This document shows positions 62,420-64,000 of a stretch of DNA of 64,000 bases, in pieces. This DNA is from Homarus americanus (taxonomy: Eukaryota > Arthropoda > Malacostraca > Decapoda > Nephropidae): positions 8,843,009 to 8,907,008 of the forward strand of contig NW_024736071.1 of assembly GCF_018991925.1 (NCBI RefSeq). Direction: 5' to 3'. The notes beneath the pieces were generated by a model. That model did not search any database. It worked only from the letters and a program-made list of their open reading frames with translations, and was not told the DNA's origin. Numbering within the stretch: the stretch's first letter is position 1; the number at the start of each line of letters is the position of its first letter. The translations under genes and the position numbers were made by a program.

Positions 62420-62910
62420 TGTTTACCTTTCATTTCATCCTCTTGATATCTTCTCCATCTCCCCCTCCTCTCCCCTCCCCATCCCCTCTATCTCTTTTTC
62501 TCCTCTCCCTCCCATATTCTACACCTCCCCTTCCCCATTCCACTAACTTCCTTTTACTCTGCCTAATCTCCTACCATCCCATTAACTTTTCCCCTCTCCA
62601 CCCGTCCCCCTCCCATCACTCTCCTTCCTCACTCTCCCTTCCTCTCACCTTTTCCTGTCATTTTCTCTCTCTCTCTCTTTCTCTTTCTTTCTCTCTCTCT
62701 CCTTCCTCCTGCTCCTCCTCCTCCTTCTCCTCTTATCTTTCCCTTCCTCTCCTCCCCTGTGTAACCTCTCTTCTTTTATCTTTTCTTCTTCATCAATCCA
62801 CCATATTTTTCTTCCCTTTTCATCCCTTTTCATCCCTTTTCACTCTTTCCTCCTCACTCTACGTTACCTACTTTCTCTCCCCCAGCTCTCTCTTCCCTTT
62901 CTCCTGCTAA
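62378..62910. repeat. (CT)n and polypyrimidine tract
   Basis: (CT)n at 62378-62420, then about 490 bp of CTCC/TTCC-rich low-complexity DNA. The 200-residue Ser/Pro/Leu frame is compositional. Confidence 0.9.
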
Positions 62911-62928
62911 ACAATGATTGTCCCCCTA

Positions 62929-63979
62929 CACAGATGAAACCGATAGAGGTACAAATCATGAATGTGGTAGCTTTAAGACAATTTAATCTACGTCTGAACA
63001 AAACCACTCAGTGGTTAGTGTTGCTGCCTTGTGCTTGACGGACGGTTTCAAGTCGGTAAGGGTAGGAGATAAGGAGAGTCTTGAAAATGTCGGTTTCGTG
63101 ATCGAGATTTCGGAGGATTGTTTCGACGTGCTGCTCCAAGGTCCGGCGACAGAATCAAGTGGCTGGTTGTTCAGTTAAAATCAGGGTTTCCATTCGGTCC
63201 TTTAGGATGGATCCCACATGTTCGCACACGTTTGAGTTTGGTAAATTATCCGACCACTCATTGTTCCCGAAGAAATCCACATTGTTGTTGCACAATGGCG
63301 TCTGGGTTTGAAGGGCCTTCGTGCAAGGGGTTTTGTCGTGCAGAAAAGTCACCTACTCGACGTCTAGAACATTCGCAGGGTCCTTGAGGAACGGAATTAC
63401 TCGCTGGGCGAGGAACTCTCGTCGGAAATACGCTCCCGCCCAGCCCTGTCCTCGCGGCTTCGTCACCTACATCATGTAATGTGGCGGGTGGTGAAAAGGA
63501 CAAAAACGCTCACGCAGTCAGGAGTTTTGATTAACTCCTGATAATGGTCTTCGTCGGGGACTTCATCGGGAGTCTGTGACCATTTCCTGTTGTTGTAAGA
63601 ATTTGGTTTTCTGGTCACGTAAACGAAAAACTCGTCCCATTCACTGAGATAATCCGCGAACCACTGTCCGTCTTCGGTGTTGATCGCGGTTTTCCAAGGT
63701 TCGCCAGCTCATGCCCAGGCCTTTAGACTTTGCCTGGCACGAAAAAATCGATTTGTTTCACGGCAAATTGTTCTCTTTCGGTGGCGTGACCAATCCGACC
63801 TTCCAAGGTGCACAGTAATCCAAGTACGTGAAACAAACACAGCACCAGCGTCACAAACATCTCGAAAAGTCACTGCTCGAATGTAATTTACAAATCGCTT
63901 CTTCTCAGAATCGTTCAAGACGTTAGAAGCCATTACCATAAGTAAAAATATACAGAAATAGGTGTAATTTCATCTGGTG
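62929..63979 (-). mobile_element. Mariner-like DNA transposon, 1051 bp, with TIRs and TA duplication
   Basis: Ends are CACAGATGAAACC on the left and, inverted, CACCAGATGAAATT on the right, each bounded outside by TA (62927-62928 and 63980-63981). TA duplication is the hallmark of Tc1/mariner insertion. The inside is almost entirely filled by a broken transposase ORF in the same orientation. Length is slightly below the usual 1.2-1.3 kb, consistent with internal deletions. Confidence 0.8.
63008..63939 (-). pseudogene. Mariner-like transposase, frameshifted
   Basis: DDE/D transposase read from a start at 63939 or 63933 to the stop at 63008-63010, about 310 codons over at least three frames. 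Blocks in order: N-terminal SEKKRFVNYIRA; a central segment with EFFVYVTRKPNSYNNRKW that holds the region of the first catalytic Asp; a frame with two TAG stops (near 63477 and 63352); LHDKTPC (second Asp block, about 63340); NNVDFFGNNEW with NLPNSNVCEHVGSILKDR, matching the SPDLNxxE-type third block with substitutions; and the terminal SYPYRLETVRQAQGSNTNH, as at the end of many mariner-like enzymes. The enzyme is inactive, but the copy is much less decayed than the Tc1 fossil at 48.2-48.9 kb. Confidence 0.82.
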
Positions 63980-64000
63980 TAGTCAAAATTATCTTATCAT

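Noticed and set aside
62997..63060. tRNA-derived SINE: GTGGTTAGTG as A box and GGTTTCAAGTC as B box
   Set aside because: The same bases read on the minus strand as the expected mariner transposase terminus (SYPYRLETVRQAQG... then stop), so the tRNA resemblance is chance.

Overview
The window looks like non-coding nuclear DNA from an arthropod, most likely a decapod crustacean. The pointers are a short interstitial (CCTAA)n/(TTAGG)n arthropod-type telomeric tract, very heavy loading with di-, tri- and tetranucleotide microsatellites, several APE-type non-LTR retrotransposon relics of kinds common in aquatic invertebrates, and Tc1/mariner relics. The species cannot be fixed from sequence alone. 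I see no convincing host protein-coding gene, tRNA or rRNA. The long open reading frames are translations of tandem repeats whose units have no stop codon in any frame, so they are not evidence of genes.

Layout. 0-3 kb: microsatellites and two stacked 5'-truncated LINE copies. 3-10 kb: polypyrimidine, polypurine and GGT-rich tracts, a jockey-like LINE tail with a 95-bp tandem repeat in its 3' region, and a C-rich minisatellite. 10-20 kb: mostly AT-rich unique DNA with (CA)n, (TA)n and pyrimidine tracts and two promoter-like motif clusters. 20-28 kb: a LINE 3' end running directly into a 1.3-kb CACC minisatellite, then a GGT minisatellite, a (TGTA)n array and telomere-like repeats. 28.6-40.1 kb: two giant C/A-rich arrays split by a 1.4-kb spacer; the + strand is almost free of G inside them. 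41.0-43.0 kb: a 15-bp minisatellite. 43-50 kb: the least repetitive part, with CTCF-like motifs, a CRE-TATA cluster and a decayed Tc1-like transposase. 52-59.5 kb: a third (AC)n-flanked LINE copy, a retroelement tail fragment, and a long decayed LINE split by an 813-bp solo LTR. 62.4-64 kb: a pyrimidine tract, then a mariner-like element with terminal repeats and TA target duplication.

Main biological reading. One LINE family here sits between (AC)n at its 5' junction and a (TTA)n tail followed by (AC)n at its 3' junction. This holds at every junction I can read (three 5' and four 3'). That suggests insertion into (AC)n microsatellites and would explain how some compound microsatellites arose. 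Two other LINE relics end in (TAG)n, so retrotransposon tails are one visible source of the trinucleotide repeats. The LINE/solo-LTR nest gives a clear relative age order: excising the LTR plus one target duplication restores the LINE reading frame across the junction.
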